A stretch of 43,290 bases of DNA, taken from NCBI RefSeq assembly GCF_000337455.1, contig NZ_AOIU01000026.1, forward strand, positions 33,915 to 77,204, in the 5' to 3' direction. Under the pieces are notes generated by a model. It ran no database searches. It was not told where the DNA came from and was given only the letters and a program-made list of their open reading frames with translations. Below are positions 33,561 through 42,000 of this stretch, in pieces. The position numbers were made by a program, and so were the translations under genes. This DNA comes from Halosimplex carlsbadense 2-9-1 (GTDB taxonomy: Archaea; Halobacteriota; Halobacteria; Halobacteriales; Haloarculaceae). Position 1 is the stretch's first letter, and each line of letters begins with the position of its first letter.

Positions 33561-33659
33561 CTCCGTCGCCCCCGAGACTCGTCTCGTTCTCGATGCCCGC
33601 TGACCGGGTCATCGTCGAACCCGGACTCGGCTCGGGACAGAGTGCGAGCAGCAAAATAC

Positions 33660-33735
33660 GCGGGACCGGATTTGAACCGGAGGAAGACGTGCTCGCTTCG
33701 CTGCGCGCGGCTTCCAGGGTTCAAATCGGTCCTGC
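33660..33735. repeat. Two tRNA-Leu 3'-end fragments in inverted orientation
   Basis: 33660-33680 repeats exactly the 21 nt of acceptor and T-arm of the tRNA-Leu gene at 33782-33802, in the same orientation. 33717-33735 is an imperfect copy in the opposite orientation (GGTTCAAAT, then CGGTCCTGC; one deletion and one mismatch). The two can fold into a long hairpin, with GGAAG and CTTCC pairing inside. Such fragments are typical relics of integration at a tRNA 3' end. Confidence 0.75.
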
Positions 33736-33778
33736 CCTCACTCCAGACGACTCGCGTAGCTCGTCGTCTTCCGTTCAG

Positions 33779-33862
33779 TGCGCGGGACCGGATTTGAACC
33801 GGCGGACCCCTACGGGACAGCGTCCTAAGCGCTGCGCCGTTTCCTGGCTTGGCTACCCGCGC
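33779..33862 (-). tRNA. tRNA-Leu(UAG)
   Basis: Minus strand. Acceptor GCGCGGG (33862-33856) pairs with CCCGCGC (33786-33780), discriminator A (33779). Anticodon arm CAGCG-CTTAGGA-CGCTG gives anticodon TAG. A long variable arm (TCCCGTAGGGG) marks a class II tRNA. T-arm CCGG-TTCAAAT-CCGG. No intron or encoded CCA. Confidence 0.95.
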
Positions 33863-33919
33863 CCGGTCGTCGGTATCCCCGACGGCGTCAAGAAGGTGTC
33901 GTTTGCGTCGACGGGGCGG

Positions 33920-35350
33920 TCAGTCGGGGAACTCGACGCCGCGGAACTCGAAGCGGGCGCCGCCGTCGTCGCTCTCGGTCACCGCGGTCGCCCAGCCGTG
34001 AGCGCGCGCGACCTGCCGGACGATCGCCAGGCCGTACCCGGTGCCGTCGGTGGCCGTCGAGTACCCCGATTCGAACACGTCCCCGCGGTCCGCGACGGGG
34101 ATGCCCCGCCCGTCGTCTTCGACGACGACACAGTCGCCTCCGTCGACGCCCACTCTGACCTCGACCGTCCCCTGTCCGTCGCCGGTGGCGCCGTGTTCGA
34201 CCGCGTTGATGAACAGGTTCTCGAGCAGCTGGGTCAGCCGTCCGCGGTCGGCGACGACGGTGGCGTCGTCGGTGACGACCAGCGAGCTCTCGCCGGTGGC
34301 GATGTGGTCCCAGGCGGCTCGGGCGACCCCGGCGAGCGAGACGGGCTCGGTCTTCCCGAGTTCCTCGCCCTGGCGAGCCATCTGGAGGAGGTCGCGCAGC
34401 AGTTCGTCCATCCGGTCGAGCGCCGACATGGCGTCGTCGAGGTGGCGGTCGTCGCCGGTCTGGCGGGCCATCTCGATGCGGTGTTTCACGGCGCCCATCG
34501 GGTTGCGCAGGTCGTGCCCGATGACGCTGGCGAAGCGTTCGAGCCGGTCGTTCTGCTCGCGCAGGCGCCGTTCGCGCTCCTTCTGGTCGGTGATGTCGGT
34601 GTAGACGGCGTAGCCGACGGGCCGCTCGCCGGACTCGACGGGGATGTTCCGGAAGAGGAACTCTCGGCTCCCGTCCGTGGTCTCGCGCTCGATCTCGACG
34701 TGGACGCGCTCGCCGGCGCGGACCCGCTCGTCGAGCGACGCCGCCTCGTCGCGCTTGACTTCGGGGACGACCAGGTCGTTGAGCGGCTCGCCGACGGCGA
34801 CGCCCGGCTCGTAGCCGAACGTCTCGACGAACGCCCGGTTGACCGACTCGACGACGGGTTCGTCCTCGACGAACGCGTACTCGATGACCGGGTCCGGCGT
34901 GTCGGCGAACAGCGCCTCGAGCCGCCGCTCCGCTCCCCGGTCGCGCTCGCTCGCCCGACCGCGTTCGACCGCGCGGTCGACGGCGTCGACGAGCGAGCGG
35001 TCCGACGACGCCGGCACGTACTCGTCGGCGCCGGCGGCGACGGTCCGGTGGGCGAGCGACTCGTCTCCATCGGAGGCGAACACGACGACCGGCAGGGCGC
35101 GGGCGCTCCCCTCGACCGTCTCGACGGCCTCGACCGCTTCGGCCCTCGACGGCGCGCCGGTGTCACAGACCGCACAGTGGAACCGCTCGGCGACGAGCGC
35201 GTCGGCGACCGAGTCGGGCGTCGACCGGACGACCGCGTATCCGGCCCGTTCCAGCCGCTCGGCGCCGTGGCCCTCGTCCGTGTCCGCGCCCGTTTGCCCG
35301 CCGGTCACTGACCCCCCGCCGACCCACAGGACCGTCGCGCCGTCGCTCAT
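33920..35350 (-). CDS. PAS-domain sensor histidine kinase
   Basis: A 476-residue soluble kinase. Residues about 1-130 look like a degenerate receiver domain (CAVCDTGAPS retains an Asp, but the acidic pair near the N-terminus is replaced by VGGG). About 140-260 is a PAS domain (LFADTPDPVIEYAFVEDEPVVESVNRAFVETFGYEPG ... GYAVYTDITDQKERERR). The H box is FASVIGHDLRNPMGAVKHRIEMA. The ATPase domain shows N box LLENLFINAVEHG, G1 VVEDDGRGIP and G2 GTGYGLAIVRQVARAHG. It has no membrane segment. The partner regulator is not adjacent. The ATG at 35350 is about 24 nt after TGTAAAC. Confidence 0.92.
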   Translation of the reverse strand: MSDGATVLWVGGGSVTGGQTGADTDEGHGAERLERAGYAVVRSTPDSVADALVAERFHCAVCDTGAPSRAEAVEAVETVEGSARALPVVVFASDGDESLAHRTVAAGADEYVPASSDRSLVDAVDRAVERGRASERDRGAERRLEALFADTPDPVIEYAFVEDEPVVESVNRAFVETFGYEPGVAVGEPLNDLVVPEVKRDEAASLDERVRAGERVHVEIERETTDGSREFLFRNIPVESGERPVGYAVYTDITDQKERERRLREQNDRLERFASVIGHDLRNPMGAVKHRIEMARQTGDDRHLDDAMSALDRMDELLRDLLQMARQGEELGKTEPVSLAGVARAAWDHIATGESSLVVTDDATVVADRGRLTQLLENLFINAVEHGATGDGQGTVEVRVGVDGGDCVVVEDDGRGIPVADRGDVFESGYSTATDGTGYGLAIVRQVARAHGWATAVTESDDGGARFEFRGVEFPD

Positions 35351-35435
35351 TGTCCAGCCCTGTGTACCCCGTTCGTTTACATGTATCGGCCTGATTCCCG
35401 AACCTGATACCACGAGTTCGCTCCGCGCCGGCGGC

Positions 35436-36443
35436 TCAGATCCCGCGGACGGTCTCGATGGCGCCGACAGATTCGAGGCCCATCCACGCGAGGAAGAAGG
35501 CGTACAGGGCGATGAGCGCGTAGGCCTCGCGGTTCGTGATCTCCAGGCCGGTGCGGGTGAAGACGATGAACACGAGCGTCGCGAGCGCGAGGAACCCCAT
35601 CGTCGGAATGGCGGCCAGGAAGTCGATGGTCGCTTCCCCGGCTAGCAGGACGCCGACGGGGATGGCGACGAGGAGGTTGAACGTGTTGCTCCCGAGGACG
35701 TTCGCGAGACTGGTGACGTCGTCGCCGTCCCGGGCGGCGTTGACGCTGACGAACGTGTCCGGCAGGCTCGTGCCCGCGGCGATGACCGTCAGCCCCCAGA
35801 AGAACGTCGGCGTCTGGAAGGCTTCGCCCAGCGCGAGCGCCGCCTGGACGATGCCCTCGACGCCGACGGCGATCACCACGAGCGAGACGGCCAGCACCCC
35901 CCACTCCCGGAGCGCGCTGACGCTGTCGGCCGGGTCGGCGACGTGGTCGCTGGCGTCCTGCTGGTGGAGGAAGACGTAGACGCCGTAGGTGGCCAGCGGG
36001 ACGACGGCCAGGGCCGGCGTCAACAGCGCCTCGCGGTTCGTCCCGCCGGGGACGTAGGTCGCCCCCAGCGCGAAGACGATGAACAGCACGAGGATGCTGA
36101 TGACGTAGAACTGGGCGTCCTTGTGGACGATATCGCGGGTCGAGGTCAGTTCCTCGCTGGCCAGCGCCGAGACGGCGGGGATCACGAGGAGGTTGAAGAT
36201 GGCGCTGCCGACGATGGCGCCGACGCCCAGCGAGAACTCGTCGTGGACGACCGTGCTGATGACGATCGAGCTGATCTCCGGGAAGCTCGACCCGACGGCG
36301 ACGACGACCGCCCCGTGGACGGCCACCGGCAGCCCGTAGTACTTGCTGAGCCGCTCGGCGGCGCGCTCGAACCAACCGCTGCCCTTCCAGATGACGACCG
36401 TCGCGACCGCTGCCAGCGCGACCGCGCCGAGGGGTCCGACCAT
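35436..36443 (-). CDS. Sodium/calcium exchanger-family (CaCA) antiporter
   Basis: A 335-residue membrane antiporter with about ten hydrophobic segments and the two inverted alpha repeats of the family: VVVAVGSSFPEISSIVIS with GSAIFNLLVIP near the N-terminus, and GLTVIAAGTSLPDTFVSV with LGSNTFNLLVAIP near residue 225. It would exchange Ca2+ or another cation for Na+ or H+ across the cytoplasmic membrane. The ATG at 36443 is supported by TTGTTACC 23 nt upstream; a longer frame is Arg-rich shadow. Confidence 0.92.
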   Translation of the reverse strand: MVGPLGAVALAAVATVVIWKGSGWFERAAERLSKYYGLPVAVHGAVVVAVGSSFPEISSIVISTVVHDEFSLGVGAIVGSAIFNLLVIPAVSALASEELTSTRDIVHKDAQFYVISILVLFIVFALGATYVPGGTNREALLTPALAVVPLATYGVYVFLHQQDASDHVADPADSVSALREWGVLAVSLVVIAVGVEGIVQAALALGEAFQTPTFFWGLTVIAAGTSLPDTFVSVNAARDGDDVTSLANVLGSNTFNLLVAIPVGVLLAGEATIDFLAAIPTMGFLALATLVFIVFTRTGLEITNREAYALIALYAFFLAWMGLESVGAIETVRGI

Positions 36444-36550
36444 CGCCGACCGGTTTGTCGGCCGGGGGTAACAATCTGCCCCTCCCCGTCGCGGGGACCG
36501 GCGCACGTCGGCCGGTACCGCGCACATCGGCCCCGCGCGGGTCGAGCGAC

Positions 36551-37432
36551 TCAGCCGGTCCCGCCAGTCGCCGCTTCGGCCGTCTCGACCCACTCGGGCC
36601 GCTCGACGGCCGTCTCACCGAGATCGTCGTATGTGACGCGCAACACCGACGGACCGACCCGCTCCCCGCCGGCTTCCTCGACGACCAGTTCGGCGACCAG
36701 GCCGTTCGGCGCGACGTAGGCGGTCACGTTCGTCGGCCCGTTGCGGTAGGGTTCCTGGAACGATCCCTCGACTCTGTAGTACGTCCCTCCGTCGCGATTC
36801 ACCTCGGTCACGGCCTGATTTTCGACGTTCGACAGGTATTCGGCGAGGTCACGGCGCTGGGTCAGGAGGTTGGGGCTGATCGACGCGTTCATGGCGCGGA
36901 TCCGGTCGTAGGTCGCGCTGTCGTTCTCGACCGCCCGGTGAAAGACCGTGCCGCCGTCGCGCCAGATGGCGGTCCGGCCGGATCTGTTCTCGTAGACTGA
37001 GGGCGCCGACCCGGTCGTGTTCACCCGCATGGCCGCGCGAGCGCGGACGGTCCCGTTCAGGTCGGTCCTGCTGGAGAGCGTCTGGGTCACGTCGTAGCCG
37101 TCGCCGCTCTGCCGGCGCTCGTACCGGACGGTGAACGGTTCGGACCGCAGGACCGCGGTGTGAGCGTTGACCAGTTCGAGCGGGTCGGCGAGGCCGTCGG
37201 CCGTCAGCCCGGGCGCGAGCCGCGAGCCCGCGGCGGTCGTGGACCCGGAGTCCGGGTTCGCGGTCGACGACGGCGTCGTGCCGGTCGGGCCGACCGTTTC
37301 CTCCGCGGTCGCGGCGGGTGTCGCGCCCCCGTCGCTCAGTCCGGCACAGCCCGACAGGACGACGAGGGCGGTCACACAGACGACCGCGACGGCTCGCACG
37401 CGGAACCCGTAGCGCTGTCTCGGTCCGCCCAT
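36551..37432 (-). CDS. Haloarchaeal lipoprotein (DUF7537-like)
   Basis: A 293-residue secreted lipoprotein. After MGGPRQRYGFRVRAV comes a hydrophobic stretch ending in the lipobox VVLSGC (C near 29), then a Thr/Ser/Gly linker and a conserved beta-rich domain. That domain reads ADPLELVNAHTAVLRSEPFTVRYERRQSGDGYDVTQTLSSRTD... and TYYRVEGSFQEPYRNGPTNVTAYVAPNGLVAELVV, resembling LolA/LppX-like folds. I recall this group as DUF7537; the function is unknown. The start is 3 nt from the tlpA stop, so it belongs to the ccdA-tlpA cluster. Confidence 0.8.
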   Translation of the reverse strand: MGGPRQRYGFRVRAVAVVCVTALVVLSGCAGLSDGGATPAATAEETVGPTGTTPSSTANPDSGSTTAAGSRLAPGLTADGLADPLELVNAHTAVLRSEPFTVRYERRQSGDGYDVTQTLSSRTDLNGTVRARAAMRVNTTGSAPSVYENRSGRTAIWRDGGTVFHRAVENDSATYDRIRAMNASISPNLLTQRRDLAEYLSNVENQAVTEVNRDGGTYYRVEGSFQEPYRNGPTNVTAYVAPNGLVAELVVEEAGGERVGPSVLRVTYDDLGETAVERPEWVETAEAATGGTG

Positions 37433-37435
37433 CCG

Positions 37436-38038
37436 TCAGTCCCCGCCGAGTTCGCTCTCGATCGCCGGGACGATATCCTCGTAGTGCCGTAGAGCGCTGT
37501 ACGCGAGTTCGTTCCCTTCGGCGTCGAACAGCTTGTTCGTCGGGTACGAGGAGACGCTCCACCGGTCGGTCGCGGCGAGGTCGACGTCCATCGCGACCGG
37601 CCAGGTCCCCTCGTAGGTCTCCCAGAACTGCCGGATCGCGGCCTCGTCGGCCTCCGGCGTCACCGAGACCATGTGGACGCGGTCGGCGTCGAACTCCGCG
37701 CGGACCCGCCGCAGGTCCGGCATCTCCTTCTTGCAAGGCCCGCACCACGTCGCGAAGAAGTTCACGAACGACAGCTCCCCCTCGGGCCGCAGGCGGACCT
37801 CGCCGTCCGGCGACCCGGCCGCCGCCACCGTCGGCAGCGCGAGCGAGTCCCCGGTCGCCGCCGTGGGCGTGGGCGTTGCACCCCCGTCCGGTCCGTCGGT
37901 CCCGCTCGCTCCCGGCGCGTCGGTCGCTGGCTGGTCGGTCGCTCCGTCGTTCCCGCCGGAGCACCCGGCGAGCGCGGCGGCGGCGACCCCGCCCGTCGCC
38001 CGGAGGAAGCGCCGCCGCGATTGTCGGTCGGAGGGCAT
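37436..38038 (-). CDS. TlpA-family thiol-disulfide protein, Tat lipoprotein
   Basis: A 200-residue extracytoplasmic thioredoxin-like protein. The N-terminus SRRRFLRATGGVAAAALAGC holds a twin-arginine motif and lipobox. A Thr/Gly/Asp linker leads to the thioredoxin fold with active site FFATWCGPCKKEMPDL, and SSYPTNKLFD supplies the cis-Pro region. It would reduce or oxidise protein thiols outside the membrane, fed by the CcdA protein encoded 75 nt upstream. Confidence 0.92.
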   Translation of the reverse strand: MPSDRQSRRRFLRATGGVAAAALAGCSGGNDGATDQPATDAPGASGTDGPDGGATPTPTAATGDSLALPTVAAAGSPDGEVRLRPEGELSFVNFFATWCGPCKKEMPDLRRVRAEFDADRVHMVSVTPEADEAAIRQFWETYEGTWPVAMDVDLAATDRWSVSSYPTNKLFDAEGNELAYSALRHYEDIVPAIESELGGD

Positions 38039-38113
38039 CGTGCCCGATCGTATACGGGTTAGGCAGTTGTTATTTTCGGTGAGGCAGAGAGTCGCGGGTG
38101 GCCGGACGGTCAG

Positions 38114-38884
38114 TCACACGGGGACCAGCGACGCGAAGTCGGGGACCCACGGCGGGAACCCGTAGCGGTAGTAGTAGATCTCCGTGACCCCGGACAGCGC
38201 CAGGAGGGCGCCCGCGACGCGGTAGATCCGGCCGGTGTGTCGCGAGAGGCGGCCGACGAGCGCCGTCCCCGTCAGCGCGACCGTGACCGTCACCGTGACC
38301 ATCACGACGGCCATCCCCGCCGCGTACGCGAGGGCGACGGTGGCGCCCTGCCCCGGTCCGGCGGCGGCCGCTCGCAGGAGGACCGCGACGAACAGCGGGG
38401 CCGTGCAGCCGGCGGCCGCCGCGGCGTACAGCACGCCGAACGCGAAGAAGCCGCCGACGCTCCGGCGCCGCTCGGGCAGCCTGACCAGTTGGCCCGTCGG
38501 CTTCCACCCCGCCGCCATCGCGGCGCCGACGACGACGAACGCCGCCCCCACGACCAGTTCCATCACGGCGATGTCCGACACCGCACGGGCGCCGACCGCC
38601 ATCACGATCCCGGCGATGACGCCGTAGACGAGGAACATCCCTGTGCCGACGACGAGGCCGACCCCGACGCCGCGGGCGACGGCCGCCAGGCCCGGATGGA
38701 GCCGCCCGAGTCGCCGGCTGACGGTCCCTCCGAGCGGCGCCGTCCCGCCATCGGCGACGGTGTCGGCGCTCGTTCCGAGGTAGTACGAGAGGTAGCCGGG
38801 GACCAGCGGGAACGCGCAGGGCGCGAAGAACGTCGCCATCCCCGCCGAGAACGCCAGCCCGAGCAGCGACACGGTCGCGCTCAC
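38114..38884 (-). CDS. ccdA: CcdA-family thiol transporter
   Basis: A 256-residue membrane protein with six or seven segments, passing reducing equivalents from cytoplasmic thioredoxin to outer thiol proteins. The two redox cysteines are seen: TFFAPCAFPLVPGYLSYYLG in the first segment and AAAAAGCTAPLFVAVLL near the middle. The GTG at 38884 is chosen because GGAGGGAG lies 5 nt upstream and homologues begin there. An in-frame ATG at 39064 would add an implausible Arg-rich 60 residues. It forms a unit with the TlpA-type gene and the lipoprotein. Confidence 0.9.
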   Translation of the reverse strand: MSATVSLLGLAFSAGMATFFAPCAFPLVPGYLSYYLGTSADTVADGGTAPLGGTVSRRLGRLHPGLAAVARGVGVGLVVGTGMFLVYGVIAGIVMAVGARAVSDIAVMELVVGAAFVVVGAAMAAGWKPTGQLVRLPERRRSVGGFFAFGVLYAAAAAGCTAPLFVAVLLRAAAAGPGQGATVALAYAAGMAVVMVTVTVTVALTGTALVGRLSRHTGRIYRVAGALLALSGVTEIYYYRYGFPPWVPDFASLVPV

Positions 38885-39124
38885 GGCTTCTCCCTCCGGA
38901 CTCGGCAGTGGCCGACCGACGGCGTTCGTCCGAGAGGCGCCGGCTTGGGAGTCCGGGGCGTCGAACCATGTAACAGCGTCGAACCGCGGGCCGACGGCGC
39001 ACGCGGCCGCCGCCCGCGGTCGGCGGCGACGGAGGGCATCGTCCGATCGTCTGCCCCCGATCATTTCAAACCTAACGAAAGTATCTCCGAGTGGAAGGTG
39101 TCCGACCCGGGCGAGTCGGGACCG

Positions 39125-40051
39125 TCACTCCCGGAGGCGGGCGACCCCGGCCGACTCGTCGAACGTGACGAGTCCGTCGTCGTCCAGATCCGAGAGGAGA
39201 CCGGCGAGCCACTCTCGGCCGTACTCGCCGTCGGGGGCGTAGTCGACGCGGATCTTCGGACCGAGTTCGTCCAGCGCGAGTTCGTCGGACTGGCCGAGGA
39301 CGTTGACGACCCGCCCGCGCATCTGGCGGCGGCTCCCCTCGAAGTCGGGCTGGGTCGGCACGTCCGGCGCGGTGAAATCGCCCGTCCCGTAGGCGTGACA
39401 CCACTCGCGCCACGGACAGCCCGCGTCGTCGCACGAGGGCGTCTTCCCGCAGGCGACCCCGCCGAGTTCCATGACCGCGTTGTTCCACACCCGCGATTCC
39501 CCCTCGGGCATCAGTTCCGAGGCGACCCGCTCGAAGGATGGGTCGTCGTCCGGCACGTCGAACGCGCGGTAGAGGACGCGCTTGACGTTCGTGTCGACGA
39601 CGGCGTTCCCGGTGTTGAACGCGAAGCTCGCCACCGCGTTGGCGGTGTAGGGACCGACGCCCATCAGCTCGGAGAGTTCCTCGGGCGACTCGGGGAACTC
39701 ACCGCCGTAGTCGTCTTCGACCTGGCCGGCGGCCTCGTGGAGGTACTTCGCGCGGTTGTTGTAGCCGAGGCTGTGGTCGCTCCAGAACCCGACCACGTCG
39801 GCGCGGTCGGCGGCCGCCAGATCCGCGGTCGTCGGCCAGCGCTCCAGGAACGCCTCCCAGGCGGCGACCACGCGGGAGAGCTGGGTCTGCTGGCTCATGA
39901 CTTCGGAGACGAGGATCTCGTAGGGGTCGTCCGTGCGGCGCCAGGGAAAGTCGCGGTGGTCGGCCTCGTACCACGACACCAGCGCGTCGCGGACGGCGTC
40001 GGGGTCAACGGGGAGATAGTCCTCGGCCGCCGGGTCGTCGGCCTCGCTCAT
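39125..40051 (-). CDS. mutY: A/G-specific adenine DNA glycosylase MutY-like
   Basis: A 308-residue HhH-GPD base-excision glycosylase, removing adenine mispaired with 8-oxoguanine. Catalytic Glu is in ILVSEVMSQQTQLSRV near 46-61; the helix-hairpin-helix is LSELMGVGPYTANAVASFAF, with the Asp in VVDTNVKRVLYR. The iron-sulfur loop is ACGKTPSCDDAGCPWREWC, spaced C-x5-C-x4-C-x5-C rather than the common C-x6-C-x2-C-x5-C. The C-terminal MutT-like domain of bacterial MutY is replaced by a short winged-helix-like tail, so lesion recognition may differ. Confidence 0.9.
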   Translation of the reverse strand: MSEADDPAAEDYLPVDPDAVRDALVSWYEADHRDFPWRRTDDPYEILVSEVMSQQTQLSRVVAAWEAFLERWPTTADLAAADRADVVGFWSDHSLGYNNRAKYLHEAAGQVEDDYGGEFPESPEELSELMGVGPYTANAVASFAFNTGNAVVDTNVKRVLYRAFDVPDDDPSFERVASELMPEGESRVWNNAVMELGGVACGKTPSCDDAGCPWREWCHAYGTGDFTAPDVPTQPDFEGSRRQMRGRVVNVLGQSDELALDELGPKIRVDYAPDGEYGREWLAGLLSDLDDDGLVTFDESAGVARLRE

Positions 40052-40121
40052 CTATCGGTCGCTATCGACCGGACTCGCTTGTGTGTGGCGATCCGCGGCG
40101 TCGGACGGCCTCCGAGTCCCC

Positions 40122-40907
40122 TCAGCCCAGCACCGCGAGCGCGGGCCCGGCGGCCGCCACTGCACCGACGACCGACTGGACCGCGTTCGAGACGGCGGCG
40201 ACGACCGTCTCCCAGACGGAGAAGTCCGTGAGGATGGCGAGGAAGGTGTCGAGACCGAAGAAGAAAAACAGGCTCGCGCCGAACAGGTGGGCCTTCGCCG
40301 CGTCGAAGCGGTGGGCGAACGTGCTGAAGAAGTACGCGTTGGCGAGGCTGATCGGGACGATGACGAGCATCTCCCCCACCCAGATGCCGGGGTGGGCGCC
40401 GTACTGGACGGCGAGACTGATCGTGACGATCTGGGTCTTGTCGCCGAACTCGCCCACCGCCATCAGCACGAATATCGGCAGGAAGCTCCCGAAGCGGTCG
40501 GGCACGTCCCGACCCAGCACCGACACGTCGAGGTCCCCGCTCCCCCCGACGCCCGCGTACCCGCCGTCGGTTTCGGCCGCGACCGCCTCGGCGGACGGCG
40601 CCTCGTCGTCGTCCGGCCGGACGCGCCCGCCTTCGGGGATCGACCGGACCAGCAGGACCCCGAACAGCAGGAACAGCCCCCCGGAGATCGCGTCGAGATA
40701 CACCGGCGGGAGCGCGCCTTTCAGCGCCTGACCGAACCAGATCTCCAGCGCCGTCCAGCCGGCAAAGGCCAGCCCGGCCGCGCTGACGACCGTCAACGGC
40801 CGGAACCGCGTCGACAGCCCCGCGATGATGAACTGGACCTTCTCCCCGGGCAGGACGACCAGCTGAGCCACCATCGCCGCGAACATCACCGTCAGGAACC
40901 CGTCCAC
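40122..40907 (-). CDS. TMEM165/GDT1 (UPF0016) cation exporter-like protein
   Basis: A 261-residue membrane protein with six or seven segments in two halves. The second half carries the family's cation-binding motif intact (FVLMAVGEFGDKTQIVTISLA). The first-half counterpart is altered to LVVLPGEKVQFIIAGLS, keeping the Glu and Lys but not the Asp. Family members move Mn2+ or Ca2+ in exchange for H+; the ion here is not shown. An acidic loop joins the halves. The GTG start has GGAGGTGA at 40915-40922, 7 nt away. A 77-nt leader contains a mini-ORF and follows an operator-like palindrome, pointing to regulated expression. Confidence 0.85.
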   Translation of the reverse strand: MDGFLTVMFAAMVAQLVVLPGEKVQFIIAGLSTRFRPLTVVSAAGLAFAGWTALEIWFGQALKGALPPVYLDAISGGLFLLFGVLLVRSIPEGGRVRPDDDEAPSAEAVAAETDGGYAGVGGSGDLDVSVLGRDVPDRFGSFLPIFVLMAVGEFGDKTQIVTISLAVQYGAHPGIWVGEMLVIVPISLANAYFFSTFAHRFDAAKAHLFGASLFFFFGLDTFLAILTDFSVWETVVAAVSNAVQSVVGAVAAAGPALAVLG

Positions 40908-40984
40908 GTCGGACTCACCTCCTTCCGACCGGCTGACTGCACGGCGGCGCTCCCGCGGCGGTCGAGCGACAGACGACGCTTCAT
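40892..40984 (-). CDS. Upstream mini-ORF of the GDT1-type exporter gene
   Basis: A 30-codon frame beginning MKRRLSLDRRGSAAVQ. Its ATG is 23 nt after TATA-like CTTATGAT, so a leaderless mRNA would start with it. It spans the exporter's Shine-Dalgarno and overlaps the exporter start by 16 nt in another frame. Active translation would affect access to the GTG. Unproven. Confidence 0.4.
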   Translation of the reverse strand: MKRRLSLDRRGSAAVQSAGRKEVSPTWTGS

Positions 40985-40993
40985 AGTCGTGAA

Positions 40994-41007
40994 TTAGACC
41001 GATCTAA
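40994..41007. promoter_or_regulatory. TTAG-N6-CTAA palindrome, candidate metal-regulator operator
   Basis: TTAGACCGATCTAA (arms TTAGA and TCTAA) lies directly between the TATA-like element (41008-41015, minus strand) and the expected transcription start at 40984. A repressor here would block RNA polymerase. The TTAG...CTAA form is reminiscent of DtxR-family sites, and a DtxR-type regulator is encoded at 2158. The link is inference. Confidence 0.5.
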
Positions 41008-41114
41008 ATCATAAGTCTGGCGGACCCAACAGTATCGCGCGCGGCCGGCCTGGCGGTCCTCCGGGCGGTCCGACCGCCGTGGGGGCGGCCGAGCCCCGCT
41101 ACCGCGGTGGCGGG

Positions 41115-41915
41115 TCAGCCGGGCGACACCACGTCGGTCCGGTCGAGCGGGGACGCCTCCGCCCAGTAGCGCTCGAAGGCGCGCTCGGCCCACTCGCGGA
41201 CGGCCGGGTCGTCGGTGTCGACCGAGGCGCGGAGGACGCCGTTGTCGTCGCGGACAAGCAGGTGAACGCGGCCGTCCGCGACGGTCCCGGCCACCGGGAC
41301 GCCCGCCGAGCGGACCCTGACGGCGGCGGCCTCCGCGTCGACGAGCGTCAGCAGGTGCTGACGGAGCGTCGCGTCGCTCGCCAGCGCCTCGACCGCGCCG
41401 GGCGAGAAGACGCCGCGGAACTGCAGGTCGCCCGCCGCCGCCCGCTCGGCCGTCAGCGAGAGCGTCTGCTCGTTGAACGCGTGGGAGAACGCTCTCACGT
41501 CCGTCGCGTCGCGCTGCAGGTCGAGCAGCCGCTGGACCGGCGCGTTCGGTCGAGTCCCCGTCGGGACGGTGATCGTCGCGTCGGTCAGGCGAGCGAGGTC
41601 GAACCCCAGCTCGTCGGTGGGGAGGTACGCGACGATGTCGCGGAGGTCGCGTTCGAGGTCCAGCGCCTCTAGCAGGTCCGAGAACGCGTCGGCGACGAGT
41701 CGCCCCGTCGCCGTCGCCTCGTAGGCCCCCTCGGTCCGACGAACCCACGAGCGGTCCTCGAAGTCGGCCAGGATCCGCCCGAGCGTCGCCTGCGAGGCGC
41801 CGGTCTCGGTGGCCAGGTCCGACCGACTCCGCGACTCGGCCGCCAGCGACTGCAACACCGCCACGCGATTGGCCGAGAGCGCGAGGAACTCCACGTCTTC
41901 GAGCGCCGCGTCCAT
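41115..41915 (-). CDS. HTH regulator with FilR1-type domain
   Basis: A 266-residue transcription regulator. The N-terminal winged helix (FLALSANRVAVLQSLAAESRSRSDLATETGASQATLGRILADFEDRSWVRR) is followed by the long FilR1/DUF1724-type domain (TLSLTAERAAAGDLQFRGVFSPGAVEALASDATL ... HLLVRDDNGVLRASVDTDDPAVREWAERAFERYWAEA). Homologues are numerous in haloarchaea, mostly with unknown ligands. TTTAG lies 22 nt before the ATG. It is divergent from the EamA transporter, with 242 bp between that holds two inverted repeats, so it may regulate that gene. Confidence 0.88.
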   Translation of the reverse strand: MDAALEDVEFLALSANRVAVLQSLAAESRSRSDLATETGASQATLGRILADFEDRSWVRRTEGAYEATATGRLVADAFSDLLEALDLERDLRDIVAYLPTDELGFDLARLTDATITVPTGTRPNAPVQRLLDLQRDATDVRAFSHAFNEQTLSLTAERAAAGDLQFRGVFSPGAVEALASDATLRQHLLTLVDAEAAAVRVRSAGVPVAGTVADGRVHLLVRDDNGVLRASVDTDDPAVREWAERAFERYWAEASPLDRTDVVSPG

Positions 41916-42000
41916 ACCGGGACTGGCGCGCGTCGGGCTAAACCGTTTTCGGGGCGCCGACCGTCCCCCTGTGCCCGCCTCGCCCGCCGCTTTCGCGACC

